A DNA stretch of 64,000 nt from Candidatus Fermentithermobacillaceae bacterium (GTDB lineage Bacteria; Bacillota; Sulfobacillia; Fermentithermobacillales; DUSS01). Shown in pieces: positions 25,209 to 33,470 of this stretch. The stretch lies in assembly GCA_012842495.1 (NCBI GenBank), contig DUSS01000027.1, forward strand, positions 103,251 through 167,250, given 5' to 3'. Within the stretch, counting starts at the first letter, position 1; each line of letters starts with the position of its first letter. Below the pieces are notes generated by a model. That model did no database searches. It was not told the DNA's origin and saw only the letters and a list, made by a program, of their open reading frames with translations. Made by a program: the position numbers and the translations under genes.

Positions 25209-28200
25209 TTAACACTCGCTATAGCCGCAGGCCAAGCACTTAAGGCATCCTTCGACATGAACCAGATTCCAGGTCCCGCAGGACGGGCAGAGGTTAAACC
25301 GTTTTCCCGGCACGAGAGGGAGCTCGTCCTGGACCGGTTTGGATTCCTCCTCCGGTTGTTCCTCGAGACCCTCCAGGTATTCGTGGAAGAACTGGCCTAT
25401 GGCGTCGGGCACCGACCGCACCCTGTTGGGTCCGAACCCGATGCTCCTCGAGCCTCCGATACCGGTGAGCTGGTCGGCCACCTCGTGAGGGTCGATACCC
25501 GACCTCAGCGCCAGCGAGATGAGCCTGGCCAGAGCTTCGGTAAATGCGGCGACATCGCTCCCGGCCTTCCCTATCTGGGCGAAGAGTTCCACAGGGTGAC
25601 CATCCAGCGTGTTCAGGGTCAAGAACAGCTTGCCTACCGGCGTCTCTTTCACGTCGGTGAACCCCGAGAGCCTCTTCGGCCTTTCTATGGGACGGATCTT
25701 TCCCCACACACCATTCACGCCTCTGGTTTGGCTTTGAGCTCCCGCCGGACCGGCCTCGAGTTCGCCCTTGCGTCCAGCGTCACCCGCGCCCACGGTGAGA
25801 ACCTGCTCCTCCCTGCTGCCGTCCCTGTACACCGTCACGCCCTTGACCCCCAGGCGGTAAGCGAGGAGAAACACTTTTTCCACGTCATCGCGGGTAGCTT
25901 GCCGCGGGAAATTCACCGTCTTTGAAACGGCGTTGTGGGTGTGGCGCTGGAAAGCTGCCTGCATCTTCACATGCCACTCGGGGCTGCACTCGTGTGCGGT
26001 GACGAAAACCCGGCGCACGTCTTCGGGAACCTCCGGGATACCGGCCAGGGTTCCGTGAACGGCGACGCGTTCCATTAATTCCTGGCTGTAAAAGCCCATC
26101 TTCCGCGCCACCTGCTCGAACCTGGGATTTACCTCTACCAGGGCCTTCTTGTCCAACACGTGCCTCGTGAAAGCTATGCTGAAAAGCGGCTCTATTCCGG
26201 AAGAAGCTCCAGCTATGATGCTGATCGAGCCGGTAGGGGCAATGGTGGTCGTGGTCGCGTTCCGCAATCGCAGGTTTTGCGCAGCGTAGATGCTCTTCTC
26301 GAAGTTTTCGAACACACCCCTGGTCCTGGCCAGATCGACAGAGGCTTTCACGGATTCCTCCTGGATGAACTTCATAACCTCCGAAGCGAGTTCGATCGCC
26401 TCTTCGGAGTTATACGGAATACCCAGGTCGATAAGCATATCGGCCCAGCCCATGACCCCGAGGCCTATCTTTCTGTTCCCGTACGCCATGGCGTCGATTT
26501 GGGGTAACGGGTACTTGTTGGCGTCTATGAGGTTATCGAGGAAGTGTACGGCGTCCCTTATAACTTCGCGCATCCCGTTCCAGTCGATGAGATCCTCCGG
26601 GCGCCTGTGCGAAGCTTCCGCGTCGCCCCAGACGGACCTCGTAAAAGCTCCGAGGTTTATCGACCCCAGGCAGCACGCCTCATATGGAAGCAAGGGCTGT
26701 TCTCCGCAGTTGGATACGACAAATCCGTTGGCGATGAATGAGTGAGTGTAGGGGACAGTGAGGTCAAATACCTCTTTCCGGCCGCATGGCTCAACCGACT
26801 CTACAACGTCCACGAACTGCTCGCTGTAAAAACCTCGCTTCCTCCGATTCAACGCCTCTATCGGGTTCGAATACCGGTTGTCCAGAAAGCCAATTGTATC
26901 AAGATATCGTTTTAAACTATCGCCGCTTATTTGCAGCTCAAAGCATACGCCGCCGGATTCATAGGACGACGTTGAGCCATCAATACGCCGGCAGGAAAAA
27001 GTCCTCCTTGGAGACCTACTTCTATCGTAGATCGAAGAGCGAATTCCCAGAAACAGGAGGAGTCTCTGAACATCCTCCAAAAGATTCTTGGACTTAGACG
27101 TCAGCCTCATGTAGGCAGTACCATTATTAGATGCGGACATGGTTCCGTCAGCCGTGAACAAACCTTTCAAGAAACCCACAACGGCTTCTTCAGTGGCCTG
27201 GAACAGGCTCTTCGGCACCCGCTTATCTTCTGCGCAAACAGGTAGGACGCCCAGGTTCAGGAAAAATTCAACGAGCGACCGTGAGCGATAGCTCAAATGC
27301 CAGACGCCGTTATGCCTCTTAACGGGCTTGACGCTTCTGCCGTACCATTTACTTAAGTACCCCATCACCATGTGCATTACATGAGTGTCACTTTGCGAGA
27401 AGACGAAACCTACGCGGCAGTCTTTCTCACCGTACCTGAGCCACCCATGTCCGATTAGCCACCCCAGCACCACACCCAATTCCGCGGACCATTCGCCGGG
27501 GAGATTCAACTCGTAAACCCTACCATTTGCTCCCTTGGGACGGTTATTCACCTCAAAAGGCAAAGAGGTACGGTTTGTGAAAGTGGCTTTGCCTGACTGA
27601 AGAAGCACCCGGTCTTTCCCGGGCCGGAGCTCTCCGGCAGGCACCCAGCCTCGCGTGGTCATCATCCGGTGGTCAGGAGTCACCTCAATTGAGAAGCCAT
27701 CCTTCGTAGTGATTTTGACCACATCCCTGACCCCTGTGCTGAACGCTCTTGAAATCGGAGCCAGCTCAACACCTGAGACAGAAACTGCGCTGCCTGCGGT
27801 GCCCTCCAGAGCAAAGTTCTGCACCACTCTGGCATCGACGCCAACTTTCAACCCGCCTTCGCACCATTTCTCGGCAATCTCTCTTATTGGGATTAGCCCT
27901 AACTCCGTTGAAACCAGTGAATCTCCAACCACGCAGGGATTCGTGCTTTCGATTTCTCCGAGAGCAGGGGTAGGATTATCCTTGTTCAAACGGTCGAGGA
28001 AGATAACGCCCGGCTCGCCGTTTTTCCAGGCCTGGTCTACGATCTTCTTGAACACCTCGGCTGCGTTGAGCTTCCCCACCACCTGCCCATTTCTGGGATT
28101 GATCAGCTCGTACTCCTGGCCCGCCTCCACAGCTTTCATAAACTTCTCGGTTAATCCCACGGATATATTGAAGTTGGAAAGCTCCTTCGTATCGTTCTTG

Positions 28201-29063
28201 CACGTGATGAACTCGAGAATATCGGGGTGGTCGACCCGCAGGATGCCCATGTTTGCCCCGCGCCGGACTCCTCCCTGCTTGACCGCCTCGGTAGCGGCGT
28301 TGAATACCTTCATGAAAGAGACGGGTCCCGAAGCGATCCCACCGGTCGTCCTGACCACGTCGTTCTTCGGCCGAAGCCTTGAAAAGCTGAACCCCGTGCC
28401 GCCACCAGACTGGTGGATGAGGGCGGCATGCTTGAGGGAGTCGAATATGCTCACCATCGAATCTTCAACGGGCAGAACAAAGCAGGCGGAAAGCTGCTGA
28501 AGTTCGCGACCGGCGTTGATCAATGCGGGGGTGTTGGGCAGGAATTTCTTCTCCGCCATCAAGGCGTAAAACCGCAAAGCTGTCTCCCACAACCGCTCCT
28601 TTTGCTTCTCTACGGCCTCTTTGAACTCGTTCCAGGAGACCCGGACCTTCTTTCTTACCGCGAGGCGGTCGAAAGCCATCTTCAACGTGGCCCAGTCGCA
28701 TTCGCTGAGAGTAAACTGAAGGTCAGGGTCATCGCGTAAACTTGAAAGCCGGGATTTGGTCCCGTCGTAGCCGGTGCCTCCGGAAGCCACCTCCTCGGTG
28801 CCGGTTTCCTGGGAACACGTCGTCCCTAGCCGGTTTACCCCTTCTGAAAGCTCCGAATCCCGGCGGGACTTTGTTGACTTCGAGCGTTCTTGCCCCGGCG
28901 CTACGAACACATCTGGATCGTACAGGGCGTCCATAAGGGCGATGTTCCTGGCCACCCTCCAAAACATTCCCTTAGGCGTCTCGATGGGTCTCCCTGTCTC
29001 ATCCTTTTTGAGATACCTTTTCTCCAACACTTGAATTGCGTTTTCTGAAAGCACGGGCTCCAC
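25209..29063 (-). CDS. nrdJ: Adenosylcobalamin-dependent (class II) ribonucleotide reductase, interrupted by an intein
   Basis: 1284 aa precursor; about 875 aa after splicing. It reduces ribonucleotides to deoxyribonucleotides with a B12 radical. Extein motifs: FLPNTPALINAGRELQQLSA with ACFVLPVEDS (first redox Cys), HQSGGGTGFSFSRLRP, SGPVSFMKVFNAATEAVKQG, and the active-site loop NP|CGEQPLLPYEACCLGSINL broken by the intein at the bar, ahead of the thiyl-radical Cys. The C terminus has CPSCGTWNLVHVEGC and CLACGYSEC, a zinc-ribbon-like tail. Residues 54-108 are a polar insertion. It lies 24 bases behind nrdR in one operon. Confidence 0.96.
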   Translation of the reverse strand: MEPVLSENAIQVLEKRYLKKDETGRPIETPKGMFWRVARNIALMDALYDPDVFVAPGQERSKSTKSRRDSELSEGVNRLGTTCSQETGTEEVASGGTGYDGTKSRLSSLRDDPDLQFTLSECDWATLKMAFDRLAVRKKVRVSWNEFKEAVEKQKERLWETALRFYALMAEKKFLPNTPALINAGRELQQLSACFVLPVEDSMVSIFDSLKHAALIHQSGGGTGFSFSRLRPKNDVVRTTGGIASGPVSFMKVFNAATEAVKQGGVRRGANMGILRVDHPDILEFITCKNDTKELSNFNISVGLTEKFMKAVEAGQEYELINPRNGQVVGKLNAAEVFKKIVDQAWKNGEPGVIFLDRLNKDNPTPALGEIESTNPCVVGDSLVSTELGLIPIREIAEKWCEGGLKVGVDARVVQNFALEGTAGSAVSVSGVELAPISRAFSTGVRDVVKITTKDGFSIEVTPDHRMMTTRGWVPAGELRPGKDRVLLQSGKATFTNRTSLPFEVNNRPKGANGRVYELNLPGEWSAELGVVLGWLIGHGWLRYGEKDCRVGFVFSQSDTHVMHMVMGYLSKWYGRSVKPVKRHNGVWHLSYRSRSLVEFFLNLGVLPVCAEDKRVPKSLFQATEEAVVGFLKGLFTADGTMSASNNGTAYMRLTSKSKNLLEDVQRLLLFLGIRSSIYDRSRSPRRTFSCRRIDGSTSSYESGGVCFELQISGDSLKRYLDTIGFLDNRYSNPIEALNRRKRGFYSEQFVDVVESVEPCGRKEVFDLTVPYTHSFIANGFVVSNCGEQPLLPYEACCLGSINLGAFTRSVWGDAEASHRRPEDLIDWNGMREVIRDAVHFLDNLIDANKYPLPQIDAMAYGNRKIGLGVMGWADMLIDLGIPYNSEEAIELASEVMKFIQEESVKASVDLARTRGVFENFEKSIYAAQNLRLRNATTTTIAPTGSISIIAGASSGIEPLFSIAFTRHVLDKKALVEVNPRFEQVARKMGFYSQELMERVAVHGTLAGIPEVPEDVRRVFVTAHECSPEWHVKMQAAFQRHTHNAVSKTVNFPRQATRDDVEKVFLLAYRLGVKGVTVYRDGSREEQVLTVGAGDAGRKGELEAGPAGAQSQTRGVNGVWGKIRPIERPKRLSGFTDVKETPVGKLFLTLNTLDGHPVELFAQIGKAGSDVAAFTEALARLISLALRSGIDPHEVADQLTGIGGSRSIGFGPNRVRSVPDAIGQFFHEYLEGLEEQPEEESKPVQDELPLVPGKRFNLCPSCGTWNLVHVEGCLKCLACGYSEC
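26709..27935 (-). other. Intein (protein splicing element) inside NrdJ, 409 aa
   Basis: Precursor residues 377-785. It starts at Cys377 (CVVGDSLVSTELGLIPI, block A), carries block B (GFSIEVTPDHRMMTTRGWVP, with Thr-x-x-His), a LAGLIDADG-type endonuclease core with motifs LGVVLGWLIGHG and VVGFLKGLFTADG, and ends with blocks F/G (VFDLTVPYTHSFIANG, FVVSN). Asn785 is followed by Cys786 of the extein. The penultimate residue is Ser, not the usual His, and the first LAGLIDADG motif has His where the catalytic Asp should be, so splicing looks possible but homing activity doubtful. Both junctions were checked against the DNA. Confidence 0.93.
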
Positions 29064-29087
29064 GCTTTATCCTCCCCCATTAGCATC

Positions 29088-29672
29088 TTAAGAGTGCTGG
29101 CAGTTATGTAACGCCCCAGAATCCTGGGGATCCCTGGGATCCTGCGAATCCTTAGAACCCTGAGAATCCCGGGAATCCTCAGAACCCCGGGAATCCCGCG
29201 CTGTCCCTTTCGTTTGTCCCTTTTGCCTTAGAATGCGCTCGATCTCCTCGGTAAAGCGGTGCAGATCGGCGAACTCCCTGTATACGGAGGCGAATCGAAC
29301 GTAGGCAACCTCGTCGATTTCCCGAAGCTTGTCCATCACCAGTTCTCCGATTTCCCTCGACGTCACCTCGTTTTTCCCGTTGGCGCGGACACGAGCTTCT
29401 ACTTCGGCCGCAGCTTCTTCCAGGGTTTCCATGGACACAGGACGCTTTTCGCAAGCTCTGATCATCCCCGCCAGGATCTTGTTCCTATCGAAAGCTTCTC
29501 TCCGGCCATCTTTCTTCACGACGAGGATAGGAGACATTTCGACCCTTTCATAGGTGGTAAACCGCTTGCCGCACTCCAAACACTCCCGCCTTCGCCTGAT
29601 GGCGGTCATATCTTCGATGGAGCGGGATTCCAACACTCTGCTGTCGGGATAACCGCAAAAGGGACACTTCAT
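29088..29672 (-). CDS. nrdR: Ribonucleotide reductase repressor NrdR with a repetitive tail
   Basis: 194 aa. The N-terminal zinc ribbon [17 protein letters not shown] and [19 protein letters not shown] binds NrdR boxes. The ATP-cone domain [16 protein letters not shown] runs to [17 protein letters not shown] and senses ATP/dATP. NrdR proteins usually end near residue 150; here about 40 more residues follow, nine of them tripeptides of type (R/E/Q/K)(D/G)(S/P). It lies directly upstream of nrdJ in the same operon, the expected autogenous regulatory arrangement. Confidence 0.95.
   Translation of the reverse strand: MKCPFCGYPDSRVLESRSIEDMTAIRRRRECLECGKRFTTYERVEMSPILVVKKDGRREAFDRNKILAGMIRACEKRPVSMETLEEAAAEVEARVRANGKNEVTSREIGELVMDKLREIDEVAYVRFASVYREFADLHRFTEEIERILRQKGQTKGTARDSRGSEDSRDSQGSKDSQDPRDPQDSGALHNCQHS
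29119..29199 (-). repeat. Nine 9-base tandem repeats encoding the NrdR tail
   Basis: On the plus strand the units read GAATCCTGG, GGATCCCTG, GGATCCTGC, GAATCCTTA, GAACCCTGA, GAATCCCGG, GAATCCTCA, GAACCCCGG, GAATCCCGC. Translated from the minus strand they give [27 protein letters not shown]. The period matches the reading frame exactly. Confidence 0.9.
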
Positions 29673-29883
29673 GAAAAATTCATCTCCGTTATGGCCCGTT
29701 GTTCATAGCGGATCTATTGTGGCGCAACGTCCGGCCCCCGTCATTCTGAGTGGTTGCCCGTCTTGATACGTTGTCGGCGCCTGCAACGCAGACCGCCCGG
29801 CTGGTCACGGCAGGCCACTTTCGAGCGGCGCCACTCACCAGGCAGATCGTACATCCGTACGCCACATATCTAGGACGATAATG

Positions 29884-29906
29884 ATTATACTACACTATCC
29901 CTGTGG
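29884..29906 (-). promoter_or_regulatory. Candidate nrdR-nrdJ promoter with an NrdR-box-like site
   Basis: On the minus strand TATAAT occupies 29889-29884. Immediately upstream, 29892-29906 (plus-strand ACACTATCCCTGTGG) has one half matching the NrdR box half ACACTA and a looser GTG half, so a repressor there would cover the spacer. No good -35 is visible. It sits between the thioesterase stop and nrdR, about 210 bases from the nrdR start. Confidence 0.35.
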
Positions 29907-29921
29907 ATTCCTTGTGGATTT

Positions 29922-30320
29922 TCAGGGGGTCGTAACTTTTTTCTTCGCCTTCGACATAAACCTCTCCCGATCGACTACGAACCTCTCGTGGGTGCCCTCA
30001 CCCACTTTTTCCCGATCGTCCCATGCTTCTACCGTGAAAACCATCTTCCGGCCGGCCGTTTCGACAAGGGTAGCTCGAGCTCTAACCTTCAATCCCGGGG
30101 GTGTGGGCGCGAGATGAGTAATATTCACCAAAGCACCGACCGTAGTCTCGCCGTCTTCCAAATATGGTTCCACCGCCTTCAATGCCGCAGCCTCCATGAG
30201 ACCGACAAGGGCTGGCGTGGAAAATACACCTACCGCTCCGCTTCCCCACTTTGATGCAAGGGTATCAGGGGTAACTTCGATCTCAGCTTCTCCGACGACT
30301 CCCGGGGCGATTTCCTTCAT
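29922..30320 (-). CDS. Hotdog-fold thioesterase, fluoroacetyl-CoA thioesterase-like
   Basis: About 132 aa from MKEIAPGVVGEAEIEVTPDT; AGGAGTG lies eight bases before that ATG. STPALVGLMEAAALKAVEPY and THLAPTPPGLKVRARATLVE are the central helix and following strands of the FlK-like hotdog family, and FTVEAWDDREKVGEGTHERF is the closing strand pair. The family hydrolyses acyl-CoA thioesters, with Thr/Glu/His as catalytic residues in FlK itself. No neighbour indicates the substrate; a housekeeping acyl-CoA role is likely. Confidence 0.82.
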   Translation of the reverse strand: MKEIAPGVVGEAEIEVTPDTLASKWGSGAVGVFSTPALVGLMEAAALKAVEPYLEDGETTVGALVNITHLAPTPPGLKVRARATLVETAGRKMVFTVEAWDDREKVGEGTHERFVVDRERFMSKAKKKVTTP

Positions 30321-30429
30321 GTTCCTCACTCCTATCTGCGACGCGTCCTTTTGCTTAATAGCCGGTTCCTTTCGGACTTCGCGCAGATATACTACCACAC
30401 GGTGAGGTGTCAGCAGGAAGCTGATCCTC

Positions 30430-30466
30430 GAAAAATTCCCGGAACCCCGGGAGCTCCCCGAGGTTC
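30430..30466 (-). terminator. Rho-independent terminator of the padR unit
   Basis: A long hairpin at 30441-30466 (arms GGAACCTCGGGGAG and CTCCCGGGGTTCC on the minus strand, one bulge) is followed by GGGAATTTTT. It stands about 75 bases after the stop of the Cys/His-rich small protein gene. Confidence 0.7.
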
Positions 30467-30541
30467 CGGTCGTCTTATGTCCTGTACCCCCAGCCGGGAC
30501 CCTGTTTCGCCGGCAAAGGGGTACCGACTTCTGAGTCTTCT

Positions 30542-30718
30542 CTAGACCTCTTTCTCAAGGGACTTTATCCGCTTCTCGAGGTCTTCGATTTCCGCCTTCA
30601 CGTACGCCAGGAAACGTGCGAGATGCTCGGCAGACATCTTCGGCCGGCCATGCCCGCACGAGTCGGCGTAACCGTGGTGGTGGACCATATGGCATCTCTC
30701 ATGACAACAGCAGCTCAT
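30542..30718 (-). CDS. Cys/His-rich 58-aa protein with coiled-coil tail
   Basis: Sequence opens MSCCCHERCHMVHHHGYADS and continues CGHGRPKM, so residues 1-24 hold five Cys (3, 4, 5, 9, 21) and six His. Residues 29-58 form an amphipathic Lys/Glu helix (FLAYVKAEIEDLEKRIKSLE) suited to dimerisation. Its ATG overlaps the padR stop as ATGA, so translation is coupled to the regulator. No annotated family is recognised with confidence. A metal-binding or redox-responsive partner of the PadR protein is inferred from composition and coupling only. Confidence 0.75.
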   Translation of the reverse strand: MSCCCHERCHMVHHHGYADSCGHGRPKMSAEHLARFLAYVKAEIEDLEKRIKSLEKEV

Positions 30719-31251
30719 CAGTTTTGTCTCCTTTCACTTTGGGTGGGACTTGAACCGATTTTGCGAAACCGCTCGAGGAATAAACTAAGGGTCTCGATGT
30801 TGTTTCTGATCGTCTCAGCCCAGGCCCTCAAATACTCCCTGCCTTCATCCGTGATGACATACTCACGCCTCGCAGGTCCCGCCCCGGCCACAGCCCAATT
30901 GGACCGGATCATCCCTTGTTCTTCAAGACGGCGCAGGGTCCGGTAAACCATGCCAGGGTCCTGATCGCGGGAAAAGCCGAATTCAACGAGCCTCGAAATG
31001 AGATCGTATCCGTGGGAAGGCGCCTCGGAAAGTAGTAAGAGAAGACAGGGTTCCATGAACCTTTCTACCCGGGTGGAAACGTTACACTGACACCGGAGAT
31101 GATGCATCTCTTCCAGTTCTCTCGAGTGTCGTCCGTCTTCCCCCTCTCTGTTGTGGCATGCTTCTCTACCGTGCGCCCCAGGCCTGCCTCCGTGAATACC
31201 TAGACCGCCAGATCCATCAAAAGCGTTAAAGCGGTGAAACCCGCAAGGCAC
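30718..31251 (-). CDS. PadR-family transcriptional regulator with Cys/His-rich N-terminal extension
   Basis: 177 aa. The winged helix is CLLLLLSEAPSHGYDLISRL followed by DPGMVYRTLRRLEEQGMIRS and the wing ARREYVITDEGREYLRAWAE. The start is the GTG at 31251 because AAAGGAGGTG lies eight bases upstream. That adds 48 residues before the family-like start (Met49). The extension plus the next residues contain Cys 3, 32, 54, 56 and His 6, 20, 27, 33, 42, 50, 51, with Cys69 at the start of the DNA-binding domain. PadR proteins usually repress nearby genes in response to a ligand; here a metal or redox signal is inferred. Confidence 0.88.
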   Translation of the reverse strand: MPCGFHRFNAFDGSGGLGIHGGRPGAHGREACHNREGEDGRHSRELEEMHHLRCQCNVSTRVERFMEPCLLLLLSEAPSHGYDLISRLVEFGFSRDQDPGMVYRTLRRLEEQGMIRSNWAVAGAGPARREYVITDEGREYLRAWAETIRNNIETLSLFLERFRKIGSSPTQSERRQN

Positions 31252-31332
31252 GACTGCCACCTCCTTTTAGCCACCAACCCAGTTTTTTGCCCGCGTACGC
31301 AGGCGAGAGTGTGCAGTATTCCTCTATGTGCG

Positions 31333-31373
31333 ATATGCATATAAATGCTACCTCACTGCAGTTAGAAAGTCAA
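31333..31373 (-). promoter_or_regulatory. padR promoter with operator-like palindrome
   Basis: On the minus strand TTGACT (31373-31368), a 17-base spacer and TAGCAT (31350-31345). The perfect palindrome ATATGCATAT (31333-31342) lies just downstream of the -10, over the expected transcription start, a good place for autorepression. The rest of the 365-base gap to the ChlD-like gene (up to 31616) shows nothing convincing. Confidence 0.6.
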
Positions 31374-31616
31374 TACTGGAATCACGAGGAGAATTGGCGC
31401 AGGAGTAATAACCAGCCTCCAACCTCACAACCGGCACCGCGCGCGAAATGCGTTCACCGTTGTTAAAGACAAAAGGGCTAGCATCCAACTTCCCAGGTTG
31501 TTCGTCTGGGAGCAACGCTGTTTGGAAAGTCTTGCCGGAGGGCAACAGTAGAGAATAGTGCGTTCATAACTGAATACGTTGGTAAAGTCCGTCGCGGCAC
31601 GTTGGTAGAGTCCGCA

Positions 31617-33470
31617 CTAATACCCCCTCTCTTTCCTCGCAATCGAGGCGAGCACCGGCGATTCTAGTTCGTCAACGATGTAAAGCGTTCCCCTGGCCGC
31701 TTCCACCATTTGCTTGAGGAACCCCCGATTGGGTTCAAGCCCGATGCAACCGAGCTTGATACCCCTCCGCGCCAGTTTCCGGGCAGCATCGATGGCGTCG
31801 TCTACGGGAGAGAGCGTGGAAGACGGGACCGTGGGGATTCCGTCGGTGATGAGGAGGACCAGTGGCTTCGCTGACTTCGTCTCCGCTATCGCCAGAGCTC
31901 CTTCGAGACCTCGAGCCATCGGCGTGAGCCCCGACGCTTCTATAGACGTAAGCGCCTGCTCGATCTGGCGGGGGTTCCTCGTGAATCCCGATGCCACTCT
32001 TACATCGGCGTCCTGGAAGACGCAAACGGCTACGTCGTCTTTGCCCGTCAGTACCAGCGTCCGGGCAAGTTCCTTGGCAGATTGGAGCCTCTTTCCGGCC
32101 ATGCTTGCCGACGCATCTATGAGCAGGATTACAGGTCTGGACTTCTCCTCCCGGCGGAAGTAGAAGCGCAGATCCTCGGGACAAAACCGCGTGTCCATCC
32201 TTATCCCTCTCGCAATGGCGGTCTCGACTACGGCCAGGTCCCCGTGCCAGTTTCCCTTTTCGATGGGAACCACTACGGCGCGTCTACACGAGCTTGTGGG
32301 CCGCAAAGGTGCCTTGGCCCTTTCGCCCGGTACGACACCTCTTGACGGCAACGTCCGCAAGAGACGTCTCAGGTAAGCTTCGAATTCGTACCGGTGGGAA
32401 AGAAGATACTCGAGGACCGTCTCTCCTTCGGGACTCAGTAAGTACCTGAATCCGTCGTACGTGGCCAGCTTCGACCTGAGCATAGCTTCTCTGATCTCTT
32501 CCGGGTCCCTCATGCTTTGCGTTTTGAAACGAAGAAATTCGCCGCTCTTCATGCCTGCAGCCAAAGCCCGCAGGATCTTCACCGTATCCTCGTACGAGCC
32601 TGTCCGCCGAACTGCCTCCCTGGCGAGAGCTTCGGTGATGGCCCCCGGGGTCGTGTCAGGCCGGCAGGGGCAATCCGAACTATCGTACGAGCTGTTTCGG
32701 CCATTTGGACCGTCTGACGGGTCTTTCCACGACCGTAAAGACTCGACTCCGGAAGCAGCGGATTCGGGTGCGGTCTGGGAAAACTTGCTCGTTCCAGCCC
32801 CCGAGCCTACTCCCTCGGCCCCTGGCCCCCTGCCTTCCCGAAGAAGCGAGTCTGTCGTGGCCCGGTAGTCGTCGAGGTTCGCAGGAGCACTGCCCCTCAC
32901 CATCCGCACGGCTCTCACCTTCCGCAGCTCCAGGCCCGAACCCTCGATGGCAGCTTCTACCGCCGAAATCATTGAAAAGAGGGAGGCCAGAAGCTCCGGA
33001 CAGTTCAAGAAGGTGATATGGACGTGAGTCTTATGAGCTAGCCGGGCCCCGAGCTCCCGGCCCCCAGCCAGGGGACCGTCAAGTCTTCCTCCCCCCAGCG
33101 CAGTCTGAACATCGATGAAAGAAACAAGCGAACTTGGGGGAACAGGAGAACCCCCGTAAGTTTCAAGGCGCAGGATCGTCAAAGCACTCGTCATCTTCAT
33201 AGCTACCAGCGCCGGAGAAACATCACCGGGGGAATGAAAGATGTCCACGTGCACGATCTGGCCGGAGCTCTGGCGATGGTAGAACACCCGGCCCGCGTCG
33301 GAGGTGGCCAGCACCTGGACCTCCCCGGGAACCGCCTGGTCCGTCAGGTGTACTTTCGTAGAAACCACGGCGGTCTCAGCCACCCGCGCACCGAACCCGC
33401 GTTTTAAGATATAAATCAGCTTATCCAGGGCGGCCCTCTCCAGAAGGCTCGAACCTTCGACATAGGTCAT
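31617..33470 (-). CDS. VWA-domain protein, magnesium chelatase subunit D-like
   Basis: 617 aa. Start ATG at 33470 overlaps the stop of the AAA+ gene as ATGA. The C-terminal von Willebrand A domain has the MIDAS motif PVILLIDASASMAGKRL, the conserved Thr in SGLTPMARGLEGALA and Asp in LVLLITDGIPT. The middle is charged and low in complexity (about 290-350), then a helical region precedes the VWA domain. AAA+/VWA pairs use ATP to remodel a partner, either inserting metal into tetrapyrroles or activating enzymes. No CobN/BchH-like large subunit or porphyrin gene is nearby, so the target is unknown. Confidence 0.82.
   Translation of the reverse strand: MTYVEGSSLLERAALDKLIYILKRGFGARVAETAVVSTKVHLTDQAVPGEVQVLATSDAGRVFYHRQSSGQIVHVDIFHSPGDVSPALVAMKMTSALTILRLETYGGSPVPPSSLVSFIDVQTALGGGRLDGPLAGGRELGARLAHKTHVHITFLNCPELLASLFSMISAVEAAIEGSGLELRKVRAVRMVRGSAPANLDDYRATTDSLLREGRGPGAEGVGSGAGTSKFSQTAPESAASGVESLRSWKDPSDGPNGRNSSYDSSDCPCRPDTTPGAITEALAREAVRRTGSYEDTVKILRALAAGMKSGEFLRFKTQSMRDPEEIREAMLRSKLATYDGFRYLLSPEGETVLEYLLSHRYEFEAYLRRLLRTLPSRGVVPGERAKAPLRPTSSCRRAVVVPIEKGNWHGDLAVVETAIARGIRMDTRFCPEDLRFYFRREEKSRPVILLIDASASMAGKRLQSAKELARTLVLTGKDDVAVCVFQDADVRVASGFTRNPRQIEQALTSIEASGLTPMARGLEGALAIAETKSAKPLVLLITDGIPTVPSSTLSPVDDAIDAARKLARRGIKLGCIGLEPNRGFLKQMVEAARGTLYIVDELESPVLASIARKERGY

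Noticed and set aside
31348..31545. Minus-strand 65-codon reading frame upstream of padR
   Set aside because: It overlaps the padR promoter, has no ribosome site and no recognisable sequence.
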